NCBI GenBank assembly: GCA_964405435.1
Contig: CAYOOD010000026.1
Coordinates: 19,177 to 83,176, forward strand
Direction: 5' to 3'
Length of the DNA: 64,000 bases
Origin: DVEG01 sp964405435
GTDB taxonomy: Bacteria > Cyanobacteriota > Cyanobacteriia > Cyanobacteriales > Oscillatoriaceae
Shown: piece by piece, positions 50,520 to 59,421 of the stretch
Numbering within the stretch: position 1 is the first letter of the stretch
How the letters are laid out: every line of letters starts with the position of its first letter
Notes under the pieces: generated by a model
The model's input: only the letters and a program-made list of their open reading frames with translations
The model's database searches: none
Told to the model about the DNA's origin: nothing
Position numbers and translations under genes: made by a program

Positions 50520-51149
50520 ATGACAACTCAAACAAGCACCGCATTAAAACCTCCTGTAGAAATTCCCCCAGGATATTTGAATATTATGGGGTATGTCGAT
50601 GAGTCAGAAGTGAACGGCCCGGGCTGCCGCGCCGTCGTCTGGGTGCAAGGGTGCGATCGCGCTTGTTCCGGGTGTTTCAACAAAGCTTCTTGGTCATTTG
50701 AAATCAACCAACTCATCAGCATTGACGAACTGGCTGCGAAAATTTTGAGCAATCCCAACAACACCGGCGTCACCTTTTCCGGCGGCGAACCCTTTTGGCA
50801 AGCTCCCGCACTGGCACAGCTAGCAGCCCAGCTAAAAGCTGCTGGGTTGAGCGCGATGTCTTTTAGCGGATTTACCCTCACAGAACTGCGATCGGAAAAA
50901 GCACCCCCAGGGGCGCAGGAGTTATTATCCCAGCTCGATATTTTAATCGATGGCCCCTATGTGGAATCCTTAGCAATTAATTCCCCCGATTCCCCCGTCT
51001 CCTCGAAAAATCAAAAAGTTCACATTTTCAATCCCGAATTTCAAGATAAAATCACCTGGGCAAGCGACCAAATGGAAATTCACATCCTCAAAGATGGCAG
51101 TCGGATCATCACCGGTTTTCGGGGGCACATGAATTTAGATGAAGGATGA
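50520..51149 (+). CDS. NrdG-like radical SAM activase
   Basis: This protein of about 209 residues has the 4Fe-4S motif CDRACSGC (CxxxCxxC) in VVWVQGCDRACSGCFN, followed by VTFSGGEPFWQ. Short radical SAM proteins of this layout are glycyl-radical activases (NrdG, PflA). A class III ribonucleotide reductase partner is not in the window. An upstream ATG at 50478 is open; I choose 50520 because AAGGG precedes it. Confidence 0.82.
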   Translation: MTTQTSTALKPPVEIPPGYLNIMGYVDESEVNGPGCRAVVWVQGCDRACSGCFNKASWSFEINQLISIDELAAKILSNPNNTGVTFSGGEPFWQAPALAQLAAQLKAAGLSAMSFSGFTLTELRSEKAPPGAQELLSQLDILIDGPYVESLAINSPDSPVSSKNQKVHIFNPEFQDKITWASDQMEIHILKDGSRIITGFRGHMNLDEG

Positions 51150-51163
51150 GATAAAATAATCAG

Positions 51164-51193
51164 AAGCCCGGTTTCTTCAAGCAACCGGGCTGC
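51164..51193. repeat. AACCGGGC-type palindrome
   Basis: AAGCCCGGTTTCTTCAAGCAACCGGGCTGCTT forms a short hairpin after the NrdG-like gene. It is a diverged member of the AAACCCGG palindrome family. Confidence 0.5.
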
Positions 51194-51225
51194 TTGTAAC
51201 TGCGCCGAAAATTAGGGAGTTTGTC

Positions 51226-51786
51226 ATGTCCGTTCAATTGCTCAGACGCCTGTTTACCGTGCAAGAATATCATAAAATGGTTGAAGCGGGTATTCTCACC
51301 GCAGATGACCGAGTAGAATTGATAAAAGGAGAGATTGTCAAAATGTCACCAGTCGGCAGGCGTCATTCGAGCCATGTCAAGCGTCTTAATGAATTATTCG
51401 TGCTGCGTTTGACGCCAAACGTTACTGTCGGAGTGCAAGACCCTGTAGAATTAGATGACAGCTCCGAACCGGAACCTGATTTGGCATTGTTGCGACGGCG
51501 AGCCGACTTTTACGAAGCGGGACATCCTCAGCCGCAGGATATTTTCCTCTTAGTGGAGGTGGCAGATACGACGGTTGAATTTGACAGAACGGTGAAAATT
51601 CCTCTTTATGCGGAGTCGGGGATTTTAGAAGTCTGGCTCGTAGATGTCAACAATCAATGTGTAGAAGTTTATCGCCAGCCGTCGCCGAATGGTTACGAGG
51701 AGGTGCGGCGATACCAGCGGGGTGAAAGTCTTGCTATGCTAGCGTTTCTCGATATTAATTTTGCCCTCGATGAATTACTGGGATAG
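51226..51786 (+). CDS. Uma2-family protein (PD-(D/E)XK fold)
   Basis: This 186-residue protein begins MSVQLLRRLFTVQEYHKMVE and has the core motifs EPEPDLALL, IFLLVEVADTTVEFD and YAESGILEVWLVD typical of Uma2. The fold is that of restriction endonucleases; the biological role is unknown. It has a single N-terminal module, unlike the duplicated Uma2 at 24629. The Nudix-like gene follows 10 bases later, so the two are likely co-transcribed. Confidence 0.87.
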   Translation: MSVQLLRRLFTVQEYHKMVEAGILTADDRVELIKGEIVKMSPVGRRHSSHVKRLNELFVLRLTPNVTVGVQDPVELDDSSEPEPDLALLRRRADFYEAGHPQPQDIFLLVEVADTTVEFDRTVKIPLYAESGILEVWLVDVNNQCVEVYRQPSPNGYEEVRRYQRGESLAMLAFLDINFALDELLG

Positions 51787-51796
51787 GTAGATTGAT

Positions 51797-52345
51797 ATGA
51801 AGTCAGAGGATCGCGATTGGAAAACGCTGGATAAATTTCTCGAAATGCGATCGAAATGGTTGACGCTTATGGGGGAACACCTGCAAGACGATCGCGGGCA
51901 AATATTGGAGTATTGGCGGGTAGAAAAACCCGATTCAGTGGTTGTCGTGACGATTCAGGGCGATAAGCTGATATTGCCGCCACCTAGTTTTCGCCCGGGC
52001 GCGGGAAAGGTGACGTTGGATTTTCCTGGCGGGCGGCTGCCGGCGGGCGAGACACCTTTAGGGGCAGTGCCGGTAATTTTGCAGAAAGAATTGGGTGTCG
52101 GAGCTGAAGCGATCGCGTCTATTTTACCTCTGAATGATACAGGATGGGGGATCGACAGTTCTTTTTCCAGCCAGAAACTATACGGCTTTGTTGCGGAAAT
52201 ATACGCCACAGCGCGGATACCCGCCGAGCGGATTGGTGCCTCTTATGCGATCGCGCCGGAAGGAATTCGCGACTTGTTCGCGGAGTTGACTTGCTTGCAA
52301 TGTCGGGCGCTCCTGCTGGAGTGGCAGCGTCAATTTAGAGTTTAA
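51797..52345 (+). CDS. Nudix-fold protein with degenerate Nudix box
   Basis: This 182-residue protein resembles ADP-ribose pyrophosphatase-type Nudix proteins: FPGGRLPAGETPLGAVPVIL followed by QKELGV. Compared with GX5EX7REUXEEXGU, the catalytic Arg and first Glu are replaced (VIL), and the Glu pair reads KE. Metal binding and hydrolysis are probably impaired, so it may be a binding protein or have shifted activity. It is coupled to a Uma2 gene. Confidence 0.75.
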   Translation: MKSEDRDWKTLDKFLEMRSKWLTLMGEHLQDDRGQILEYWRVEKPDSVVVVTIQGDKLILPPPSFRPGAGKVTLDFPGGRLPAGETPLGAVPVILQKELGVGAEAIASILPLNDTGWGIDSSFSSQKLYGFVAEIYATARIPAERIGASYAIAPEGIRDLFAELTCLQCRALLLEWQRQFRV

Positions 52346-52509
52346 ACCATCTTTGCTATTTTTGAACGAAACCGCCAAGACAGCTCAGTCTAAAAGACTC
52401 GCTCGCGCGTTGCTTTTGAGGGGGGCATTTTGAGATTCTCACCCTAGCGTATAATAAGCAAGATATAACTCGATAAAATTTTGCGATCGGCGGTTGTCAC
52501 CGAAAAGCC

Positions 52510-52731
52510 ATGTACCAACTGAAAGTGAAAGTAAAAGAGCTTTGCGAAACGCGCAGGTGGAGTCTGAACGAACTGAGCCGGCGTTCTGGCGTAACCTACA
52601 ACACGATTCGACGCTATGCCAAACAGTCGATGACTAAAATCGATGTAGATTCCGTGTGCCGGCTGAAGGAAACTTTTAACTGCTCCTGGGAGGAATTATT
52701 GGAAATGCAGGGAGATAGCTCGATTGGCTAG
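52510..52731 (+). CDS. XRE-family HTH regulator
   Basis: This 73-residue protein is a single helix-turn-helix domain: LCETRRWSLNELSRRSGV then TYNTIRRYAKQ. This is the Cro/C1 (HTH_26-like) type with little outside the domain. It could be a stand-alone regulator or an orphan antitoxin. No toxin is adjacent. Targets are unknown. Confidence 0.85.
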   Translation: MYQLKVKVKELCETRRWSLNELSRRSGVTYNTIRRYAKQSMTKIDVDSVCRLKETFNCSWEELLEMQGDSSIG

Positions 52732-52879
52732 CGATCGCAGAGCGGTTCGCGTGCCAGAGAAGACTGCCAAAAGCGCGATCGCCTCTGTTTTGGAGTAAAA
52801 TTGCAGCAAATCGGTTGCCAAACTGCGCCTTTAATTGCTCCAGGCGTCAAACCCGAATCACCCTACACAGCTTCAAACC

Positions 52880-53233
52880 ATGATTGACCCTTTCTATTTT
52901 GACGACGATTGCCCATTTGGCTTGCCGCCGGAGGACGATACCTTGAGCGGAAGGCTGCGACGGTTCCACGAACTCTTTGACAGTAGCATCCGCGCCATTT
53001 TGCGGGACTGCCTGTTTCGCGTCGAAGAAGACTCCGTAGAAGGTATTGTAACGCTGCAAATTCTTTGCCCAAATCAAGCAGTATTGAAGCGCCTCTCTAG
53101 AAAACGAGAAAGGATTTGCATTAATATCGAAGGCATCTGGGGCAGAAGCATTCAGCGGGTGGGGCTCTGCGTGAGCGAAGATGGCGCGGTTTCCCAGCTA
53201 GTGACGCTAAAGTGTCACGGCTTTTTCTATTGA
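52880..53233 (+). CDS. Hypothetical protein (117 aa)
   Basis: ATG at 52880 gives 117 residues (MIDPFYFDDDCPFGLPPEDD). An upstream TTG start is less likely. It has an acidic N-terminus, a helical middle (LSGRLRRFHELFDSSIRAIL) and a beta-rich end (GIVTLQILCPN, QLVTLKCHGFFY). I do not recognise the family. Composition is protein-like, and it is isolated between the XRE and EamA genes. Confidence 0.6.
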   Translation: MIDPFYFDDDCPFGLPPEDDTLSGRLRRFHELFDSSIRAILRDCLFRVEEDSVEGIVTLQILCPNQAVLKRLSRKRERICINIEGIWGRSIQRVGLCVSEDGAVSQLVTLKCHGFFY

Positions 53234-53425
53234 GTGCCCGCGCGCGATCGCGTTTTTTCCTGTAATTGGCGGGCGATGCCGCTGGCAACTGGGCGTCGTG
53301 CCTTTTTTGCGTTGACTCGCTCGCCTTCGGGGTTTGCCATTGGTTTTGACGAGACGATTTCTGCTGCGAGTCGCCTTCTGTGAGGCGAACGCAATATTTA
53401 CATTTAGCCACGCTCTCCGAAAATT

Positions 53426-54469
53426 ATGAAATCAATTGCTGATAAATTCTCCCGGCTTCCCGGAGTCGTCTATCTCTTGGTAGCGGTCGTGATTTTTGCC
53501 GCTTCTAATTCCGTCGTGCGACAGTTAACAAAAATTGGAGCCATCCATTTAATTGATGGCCGAAATCCCATTTCATTTTGCAATATTTTGTTTGCCGGAA
53601 ATGTTTGCGCTCTGACGGTGCTGATTTGCATCTACCGTTCCCAGTGGAACCGTCAATCGCTCGAACGGCTGACGGGGAAAGATTGGCTCAGTTTGTTAGG
53701 GGTTGCCACCCTATCGGGAGCCCTAGCCCCCGCTCTAACATTTACCGCTCTCCAATTGACTGCCGTGAACAACGTGATTTTGATAGGGCGAATAGAAGCG
53801 CCCCTCGTCTTAGGATTGTCTGTATTCTTGCTGCGGGAACGAGTTAATCGTTGGGTTGTAGCGGGCGCGATTGTTTCATTTATCGGCGTTTTTTTAACGA
53901 TTGCAATTCAAAATTCAGGAGAAAACGCTGTGAATATGGGGGGAAGTTTCGCGATCGGAACAGGCGAACTCATGGCAGCAGGAGGAGCGGCGGCATTAGC
54001 GGCTTCCACGATTATCAGTAAACTCAAGCTCCGCCAGATTCCCTTGGGAATCTTTACCGTATTTCGGACAGCCGTAGGAGTGACAATATTCTTTATTATC
54101 GCCGTACAGATGTTTGGAATTGACCATTTTATGGATGTTTTTTCCCCGGTTTTGTGGCAGTGGATGTTAGTTTATGGTGCGGGCATCGTTGTCCTCGGTC
54201 AATTGTGTTGGTTTACTGGCTTGAAGTCTGCCAGCGCATCTGAGGTGTCTTTGGCGAGTTCTTTTAGCCCGATTGCCGGGATACTAGCAGCTTATATTAT
54301 TTTGATGGAATCGCCTACTTTCTCTCAATATATTGGAGGCAGTATTATTCTAGTCGGTATCGTTCTCAACCAGATTGGAGTGGGGCGCAAGAGGGCCGCT
54401 TTTTTTGCCTCTCCTCCTGTCAGCACTGGCAAAGAAAAAGATATGGAAATAGGATTTAAAGGCGTCTGA
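53426..54469 (+). CDS. EamA/DMT-family transporter
   Basis: This 347-residue protein has about ten TM helices in two EamA halves, with NVILIGRIEAPLVLGLSVFLLRE-type helix ends split by a short loop and a second-half SASASEVSLASSFSPIAGI. A C-terminal cytoplasmic tail of about 30 residues follows. Substrate unknown. It is only distantly similar to the EamA protein at 38956, so it is not a recent duplicate. Confidence 0.88.
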   Translation: MKSIADKFSRLPGVVYLLVAVVIFAASNSVVRQLTKIGAIHLIDGRNPISFCNILFAGNVCALTVLICIYRSQWNRQSLERLTGKDWLSLLGVATLSGALAPALTFTALQLTAVNNVILIGRIEAPLVLGLSVFLLRERVNRWVVAGAIVSFIGVFLTIAIQNSGENAVNMGGSFAIGTGELMAAGGAAALAASTIISKLKLRQIPLGIFTVFRTAVGVTIFFIIAVQMFGIDHFMDVFSPVLWQWMLVYGAGIVVLGQLCWFTGLKSASASEVSLASSFSPIAGILAAYIILMESPTFSQYIGGSIILVGIVLNQIGVGRKRAAFFASPPVSTGKEKDMEIGFKGV

Positions 54470-54674
54470 AATCTGCCGATTTACAAGACCAGCTAGCGAT
54501 TCAATTCTACCTGTAATGAAAGGAAATTTCTAAACGTCAGGCAGTGATTCTTGAAACGCTGCTGGCTGAGTCAAGGGCGTGGCGTAAAACTTGCAGGTTT
54601 GCAGTTTTTACCGAGAAAACAGGCAAAAGTAAAAGGAAAAAGTCAGGCATGGCAATTTACTTTTTCCTTTCGTC

Positions 54675-55562
54675 TCAAGTGCCCGCGTAGCGATCGCTCC
54701 ACTGCTGGTAAGTGTCCCGCAGTAAGGAATTTTCCAGAACCAGTTCGACGCGCACCTTGGCGCACCCGTGATGCGGTTGAGCGGCGATCGCTTCTAAATA
54801 TTTGCTGGCTGTTTGCGGAGAGTCAAATTCACTTCTCACCGTTGGCTGAGGTTCTAACCCGCTTATCTCCCCCCTATTTTCTTCGCTGATTTCGCTTTTT
54901 CCCAAGTCAATTTCTGCTAATTGCTTGCGTTCGGGCGTGACTTGTTCGACAATCAGTTTTTCGCGGCGGACTGGAACTTCGACCATCCGAGTTTCGACTT
55001 CTTTGCGGACGATGACGTCGCCGACTTTCTGCTTGCTGAGATCGACTAACAATCGTTCTTCTAGCAAGCGAATCGCTTCTTCTGCCACCTTTTCTGGTTC
55101 TCTCAAATCCTCCGGCGAAAAAGGATTTTCCACCACGTCTCGGCTGACGTCGAGCTGAGTTCCGGGCTCGTAGGTGCCTGCAGGAACTTCCCTGGTTGAG
55201 CGGGAGAAAGGTTCTGGCTCCTCGACTCTCTCCGTCTCGATCCTGACATATTCAGGCAGCTTATCTGCTTGCTTAGCCGTCAGATTTATAAAGATCGACT
55301 GAGTGGCATACTCAATTTTTTGGACGAGATCGCTCGTGACGAGAAATAAGCGGGAGCGACCTGAAGTATCCAACCCAGATACAAGGAAATTTAGGTATCC
55401 GTCTGGAGTGAGCGTGATATCTTGCACCGTGCCCAGCAAAGTGCCGTGAATGTCCCTCACTGCCAAATCAGTCAGTTGATTTCTCAAAGGTTCCAGCATA
55501 GCGGCGAGGCGAGCATTTGGTTTTAATGATTCAAACCCTTTAGAAGACGCTTCGTTCCTCAT
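54675..55562 (-). CDS. PRC-barrel/DUF2382 protein, paralogue 1
   Basis: This 295-residue protein has a PRC-barrel-like first half (VRDIHGTLLGTVQDITLTPDG) and a DUF2382 (YsnF/AvaK-type) segment at about 165-225: IRLLEERLLVDLSKQKVGDV then VPVRREKLIVEQVTPE. The family is linked to stress tolerance and DNA- or membrane-associated proteins, with no known enzyme activity. A further C-terminal part (TASKYLEAIAAQPHHGCAKV) is not found in the two paralogues upstream. It is first from the left of three related genes. Confidence 0.82.
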   Translation of the reverse strand: MRNEASSKGFESLKPNARLAAMLEPLRNQLTDLAVRDIHGTLLGTVQDITLTPDGYLNFLVSGLDTSGRSRLFLVTSDLVQKIEYATQSIFINLTAKQADKLPEYVRIETERVEEPEPFSRSTREVPAGTYEPGTQLDVSRDVVENPFSPEDLREPEKVAEEAIRLLEERLLVDLSKQKVGDVIVRKEVETRMVEVPVRREKLIVEQVTPERKQLAEIDLGKSEISEENRGEISGLEPQPTVRSEFDSPQTASKYLEAIAAQPHHGCAKVRVELVLENSLLRDTYQQWSDRYAGT

Positions 55563-55687
55563 TTTTTTGATTTTACCGTATATCTATTAAAGCACAGGCA
55601 GAGCGGGTTTTAGACCCCGCTCGCTCTGTTTTTCAAGCACTCAATTCAGTGGGTGAACTAGCTACAAATCAGCCTTGGAGAGGTCAT

Positions 55688-56548
55688 TTAAGCATTCCGA
55701 GTGGCATCATCGGGTCGTCGTTCTACCACTGCCTGACCTTCGGTTTTCAGGTCTAGTTCTTCTCGACGAACCGTATCTTCAGTTTGAACCGTGTCGCGAT
55801 CGATTTCTTTGCGGACGTTGACTTCTTCGCGCACGAAGGCTTCTTTGTGAACGTCAGCGCTTTCTTCGTAGACTTCGATGCGGGCGACTTCTCCTTCGCG
55901 GAAGTCGGCATCGCCGGGAGCCACGCCCGTTCCAGCTTCGCTCACGGTGGTTCGTTCAACGACGACGCGCTCTTTTTCGAGGGGTACTGAAACCTGTGCC
56001 GTTTCGGTGACGACGCGCTTGCCAACGGTTACTTCGCCCGTCTTTTCGCGATTCTTATTCGCGACTAGCCGTTCTTCGTACAGTTTGAGACGTTGGTGTT
56101 CTCGCTCGTTGACGTCGTACAAGCTGGCATCGCGATCGTAGCTGTAGGTATCGCGATCGTAGGCGACGGCAGTGGACTGAGTAGCTGACGGACGGTAAAC
56201 GTTCCTCACTCGTTCTTCGTAATCGTAATCAACCGTCATGTCTTCGCTGTACTGTGGCAAGTTTTCTGCTTGCTGCTTGCTCGTCAGCCCGATCGCGTAG
56301 ACGCGCCGCGCGTCGTAATCAATGCGGCTCGATCCGATAGGTAGCAATACTTTTTTACCAAAAATCCAGATACCCGTATCAATCACCAGATACCGGAAGC
56401 GACCTGTATCATCGACTAGCACTTCGTAGACGCTGCCAATTTTTTCGTCACTAGCGCCTGCATAGACATCAAACCCTTTGATGTCATCACCTCCAAAAAT
56501 ATCGTCGCGGTAGTTGGGATAAAAGTCTGCTATTTTGTAAAGAGCCAT
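55688..56548 (-). CDS. PRC-barrel/DUF2382 protein, paralogue 2
   Basis: This 286-residue protein begins MALYKIADFYPNYRDDIFGG, with a PRC-barrel half containing DDTGRFRYLVIDTG. A Tyr/Asp-rich linker (AVAYDRDTYSYDRDASLYDV) follows. The DUF2382 segment reads LKLYEERLVANKNREKTGEV and continues with KERVVVERTTVSEAG, then REEVNVRKEIDRDTVQ. It is clearly homologous to the 276-residue protein at 56865 along its full length. The pair probably arose by duplication. Confidence 0.88.
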   Translation of the reverse strand: MALYKIADFYPNYRDDIFGGDDIKGFDVYAGASDEKIGSVYEVLVDDTGRFRYLVIDTGIWIFGKKVLLPIGSSRIDYDARRVYAIGLTSKQQAENLPQYSEDMTVDYDYEERVRNVYRPSATQSTAVAYDRDTYSYDRDASLYDVNEREHQRLKLYEERLVANKNREKTGEVTVGKRVVTETAQVSVPLEKERVVVERTTVSEAGTGVAPGDADFREGEVARIEVYEESADVHKEAFVREEVNVRKEIDRDTVQTEDTVRREELDLKTEGQAVVERRPDDATRNA

Positions 56549-56864
56549 AATTTATCGTTCTCCCAGAGTACACTCTTATTGTCTCGATTAACAGGCTTTC
56601 ATGCCTCTCCCCAAAGAATGAAAGTTTTCCGAGCGGAAATTTTTCTATATCTTCCTAAAGAATGAAAGCAGCTAAAAAAAAGGAGGAGTTTCGGGAGGTT
56701 CATTTCCTAACAGAAATTTAAACGTCGAGCGCGCGCTTGGCAACCTGGCAGGATGCCCGATCGCGCGCCCTCCCAAAGATTCTCCCTGCAAGTTAACAGG
56801 GATTTCAACTGGCCAAAATCCTGCCGCGAGGAGCGATCGCCGCTCCCGAGGCGGAGCAAGGGAG

Positions 56865-57695
56865 TCAGTCGGTTTCGGCAACCGGTCGATCGCAAGTATT
56901 GACTTCCAACTCTTCTCGACGCAACGACACTTCGGCGTCAATCGTCTCCCGCTCCACTTCTTTTTTAAGGGTGATGATTTCGCGCGGGAAGGTTTCTTTG
57001 CAAATCTCGGCGGTTTCTTCGTAGAGTTTTATGCGAATCACTTCCCCGGCGCGGAGTTCTATTTCCCGATCGCCTGCGATCGTGCCGCCGTCTGTTGGGG
57101 TGGTTCGCTCTACGATCAGCCGCTCTTTTTCAATGGGTATGGAAATTCGCACCGTCTCGGTTTCAATGCGCTTGCCGATCGCAATTTCACCCGTTTGGCG
57201 GCGGGATTTCACGAAAAAAGCGCGTTCTGCGTACAGTTTCAGCGTTTGCGGTTCTGACTGTGCCGCTTCCCCTGCGGCAGGGTTTGAAACCATGCTATTT
57301 TCAGAGGGATCGCGGGCAGGTTCTTCTTCTGGAGGAGGGAGGGCTTGGACGTTCCAATCCTCCTGATGCGCGCGATCGACGGTGATGCCGTCGGCATATT
57401 CCGGCAAACCTTCTACTTGCTTTTTGTCAAGAGAAGCGGGAGCGTAGATGCGCCTAGCGCGACAGTCGAGCCGGCAAGAACCGACTGGCAGTAAGATTTT
57501 TTTCTTTATCCCCCAGAGGCTCGTATCGACGACCAAATATCTAAACCGACCTGTCAGATCGACGACATCATCGCAAATGGTGCCGATTTTCTCGTCAGTT
57601 TTTCCTGCATAGACCTCAAGACCCTTGATGCGATCGCCTCCTATGATTTCTTGGCGATAGTTGGGATAAAAATCTTCCAGTTTGACAAGAACCAT
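56865..57695 (-). CDS. PRC-barrel/DUF2382 protein, paralogue 3
   Basis: This 276-residue protein starts MVLVKLEDFYPNYRQEIIGG and mirrors paralogue 2: DLTGRFRYLVVDTSLWGIKK, a linker, then LKLYAERAFFVKSRRQTGEI and KERLIVERTTPTDGGT. It is separated from paralogue 2 by about 315 bases. A stress role is likely by family, with no specific evidence here. It is divergent from the KDPG aldolase gene. Confidence 0.87.
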   Translation of the reverse strand: MVLVKLEDFYPNYRQEIIGGDRIKGLEVYAGKTDEKIGTICDDVVDLTGRFRYLVVDTSLWGIKKKILLPVGSCRLDCRARRIYAPASLDKKQVEGLPEYADGITVDRAHQEDWNVQALPPPEEEPARDPSENSMVSNPAAGEAAQSEPQTLKLYAERAFFVKSRRQTGEIAIGKRIETETVRISIPIEKERLIVERTTPTDGGTIAGDREIELRAGEVIRIKLYEETAEICKETFPREIITLKKEVERETIDAEVSLRREELEVNTCDRPVAETD

Positions 57696-57826
57696 AAAAA
57701 TTTTAGAGGATTTATCTACAGGAAAAATCGTAAGAAAAGATTGGGCAGATTGTCTCTTCCTACAGGCTGATTTGGAAGGCAGATATTGTAGAATATTTCT
57801 TGCGAAAGATTTGCGAGCAGTTGACA

Positions 57827-58474
57827 GTGAAAAGACCCGACTGTACTTGGTTAACGCTACTGCAACAACACCGCGCGATCGCGGTGATCCGCGCCTCCCA
57901 GATGGAAATAGGCCACCAATTGGCCCGCTCGGTGGCCGCTGGGGGGATGCAGTTAATCGAGATTACCTGGAATAGCGATCGCGCCCCAGAACTGATTGCC
58001 CAGTTGCGCTCGGCGCTGCCCGCCTGTATTGTCGGCACCGGCACTCTCTTAAGCGCCGACGACTTGCAGCGAGCCCTTGCCGCAGGAGCCCAATTCCTGT
58101 TTACTCCCCACACCGATGCGGCGATGATTCGCGCAGCAGTGGCGGCGGGCGTGCCCATCGTGCCGGGGGCGCTCTCTCCCACGGAAATCGTCGCGGCGTG
58201 GCAGGCAGGAGCGAGCGCCGTTAAGGTGTTTCCCATCTCGGCGGTGGGAGGTGCCAGTTATATAAAAAGCTTGCAAGGCCCCCTGGGGCACATTCCTTTG
58301 ATTCCTACGGGCGGCGTGACGCTGGAAAACGCAAAAGAATTTATATCTGCCGGCGCGATCGCTGTTGGTTTGGCTGGGGAACTCTTTCCTAAAGCGTTGG
58401 TGGCGGCTGAAAATTGGCTGGCGATCGCCCAGCGGGCTCAAACCCTCGTGCAGCGCCTAGCCGCACCCCTCTAG
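57827..58474 (+). CDS. eda: KDPG/KHG aldolase (2-dehydro-3-deoxyphosphogluconate aldolase)
   Basis: A GTG start at 57827 gives about 215 residues (MKRPDCTWLTLLQQHRAIAV); a TTG nine codons upstream is also open. It is a TIM barrel with LIEITWNSDRAPELI, GTGTLLSADDLQRALAAGAQ and the Schiff-base lysine in SAVKVFPISAVGG. It splits KDPG into pyruvate and glyceraldehyde-3-phosphate in the Entner-Doudoroff route or acts on hydroxyoxoglutarate. The gene overlaps no neighbour. Confidence 0.92.
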   Translation: MKRPDCTWLTLLQQHRAIAVIRASQMEIGHQLARSVAAGGMQLIEITWNSDRAPELIAQLRSALPACIVGTGTLLSADDLQRALAAGAQFLFTPHTDAAMIRAAVAAGVPIVPGALSPTEIVAAWQAGASAVKVFPISAVGGASYIKSLQGPLGHIPLIPTGGVTLENAKEFISAGAIAVGLAGELFPKALVAAENWLAIAQRAQTLVQRLAAPL

Positions 58475-58596
58475 TCGCGATCGCCGCCGTTTTTCCCGCG
58501 CGGCTGTCCGAAATCAGCCACAGCGCCACTGTAGCTAACTCCCCGAACAGAAAACTGATAAAATATATAGCTTTCAATACTCAGGAGGCGTTAACA

Positions 58597-59127
58597 GTGA
58601 GAAGTAAGAAAAACTCTTCTTGGTTGCGTCGCTCCGGCACATTCTGGGCTGGTGCATCGTTAACCCTTTTGACCTTCTGTACCTGGTCAGTCCCCGTTTT
58701 AGCAGCACCCACACCTGCGGAAGCCGAACGCAATCAAATTGCAAAAAGGCTGCTCGAGCTGCAAGAATCTACCCAACGGTGGATTGAAATTGACCTGGCG
58801 AATCAGCGTCTAGTTGCCTGGGAAGGCGATAAAGCCGTTTATGCCGTTGTCATTTCTAGCGGCAAGGACGCAACCCCCACCCCCACCGGCACCTATGCCA
58901 TTCAAACCAAGCATCGCGTCACTCGGATGCAAGGTCCCGGCTACGACGTTCCCGACGTGCCTTTTACCATGTACTACCATCAGGGCTATGCCATTCACGG
59001 CGCTTACTGGCACAACAAATTTGGCACGCGAGTCAGCAACGGTTGCACCAATGTTGCGGTGAATCATGCTGAATGGCTTTTCAATTGGGCAGATGTGGGA
59101 ACGCCAGTAGTGGTACACAATAATTAG
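58597..59127 (+). CDS. L,D-transpeptidase (YkuD family)
   Basis: GTG at 58597, behind AGGAGG, gives 176 residues. A signal peptide (SWLRRSGTFWAGASLTLLTF, cleaved near VLAAPT) leads to a YkuD domain with IEIDLANQRLVAWEGD, IHGAYWHNKFGT and the catalytic SNGCTNV (Cys, upstream His). These enzymes make 3-3 peptidoglycan crosslinks or attach proteins to the wall. The longer frame from 58414 overlaps eda and lacks a start signal. Confidence 0.93.
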   Translation: MRSKKNSSWLRRSGTFWAGASLTLLTFCTWSVPVLAAPTPAEAERNQIAKRLLELQESTQRWIEIDLANQRLVAWEGDKAVYAVVISSGKDATPTPTGTYAIQTKHRVTRMQGPGYDVPDVPFTMYYHQGYAIHGAYWHNKFGTRVSNGCTNVAVNHAEWLFNWADVGTPVVVHNN

Positions 59128-59179
59128 CAAGTTCTCCGCATAGGCGGACATCAATCAACTTCACCCGCCATCAGGGGCA

Positions 59180-59216
59180 GTAAGGTGCCTTGCCGTTTGA
59201 CGGTACGGCACCCTAC
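59180..59216. terminator. Hairpin after the L,D-transpeptidase gene
   Basis: GTAAGGTGCC and GGCACCCTAC pair with one mismatch, with inner CCGT/ACGG. It lies about 50 bases after the stop. It has no T-run, so its role as a terminator is tentative. Confidence 0.4.
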
Positions 59217-59323
59217 CCGCAAACGCACGCTTGTCACTTCTTGTTTGCAACCGCTAGAAATCTTTCACACAAGCCGAAAAATTTAAAGGTTCTCTAGCGG
59301 TTCTATTTAAGTTGTGACAGCCT

Positions 59324-59356
59324 AGAAACCCGGTTGCTTGAAGAAACCGGGTTTCT
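59324..59356. repeat. AAACCCGG-type palindrome
   Basis: AGAAACCCGGTT (59324-59335) and AACCGGGTTTCT (59345-59356) are exact inverted repeats. They are a member of the window-wide palindrome family. Confidence 0.6.
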
Positions 59357-59421
59357 GTAGATCTGGCGAAACGCATCTGAAATTTACAGCATCAAATGCA
59401 ATGCCGCCGCGATTTTCCAGT

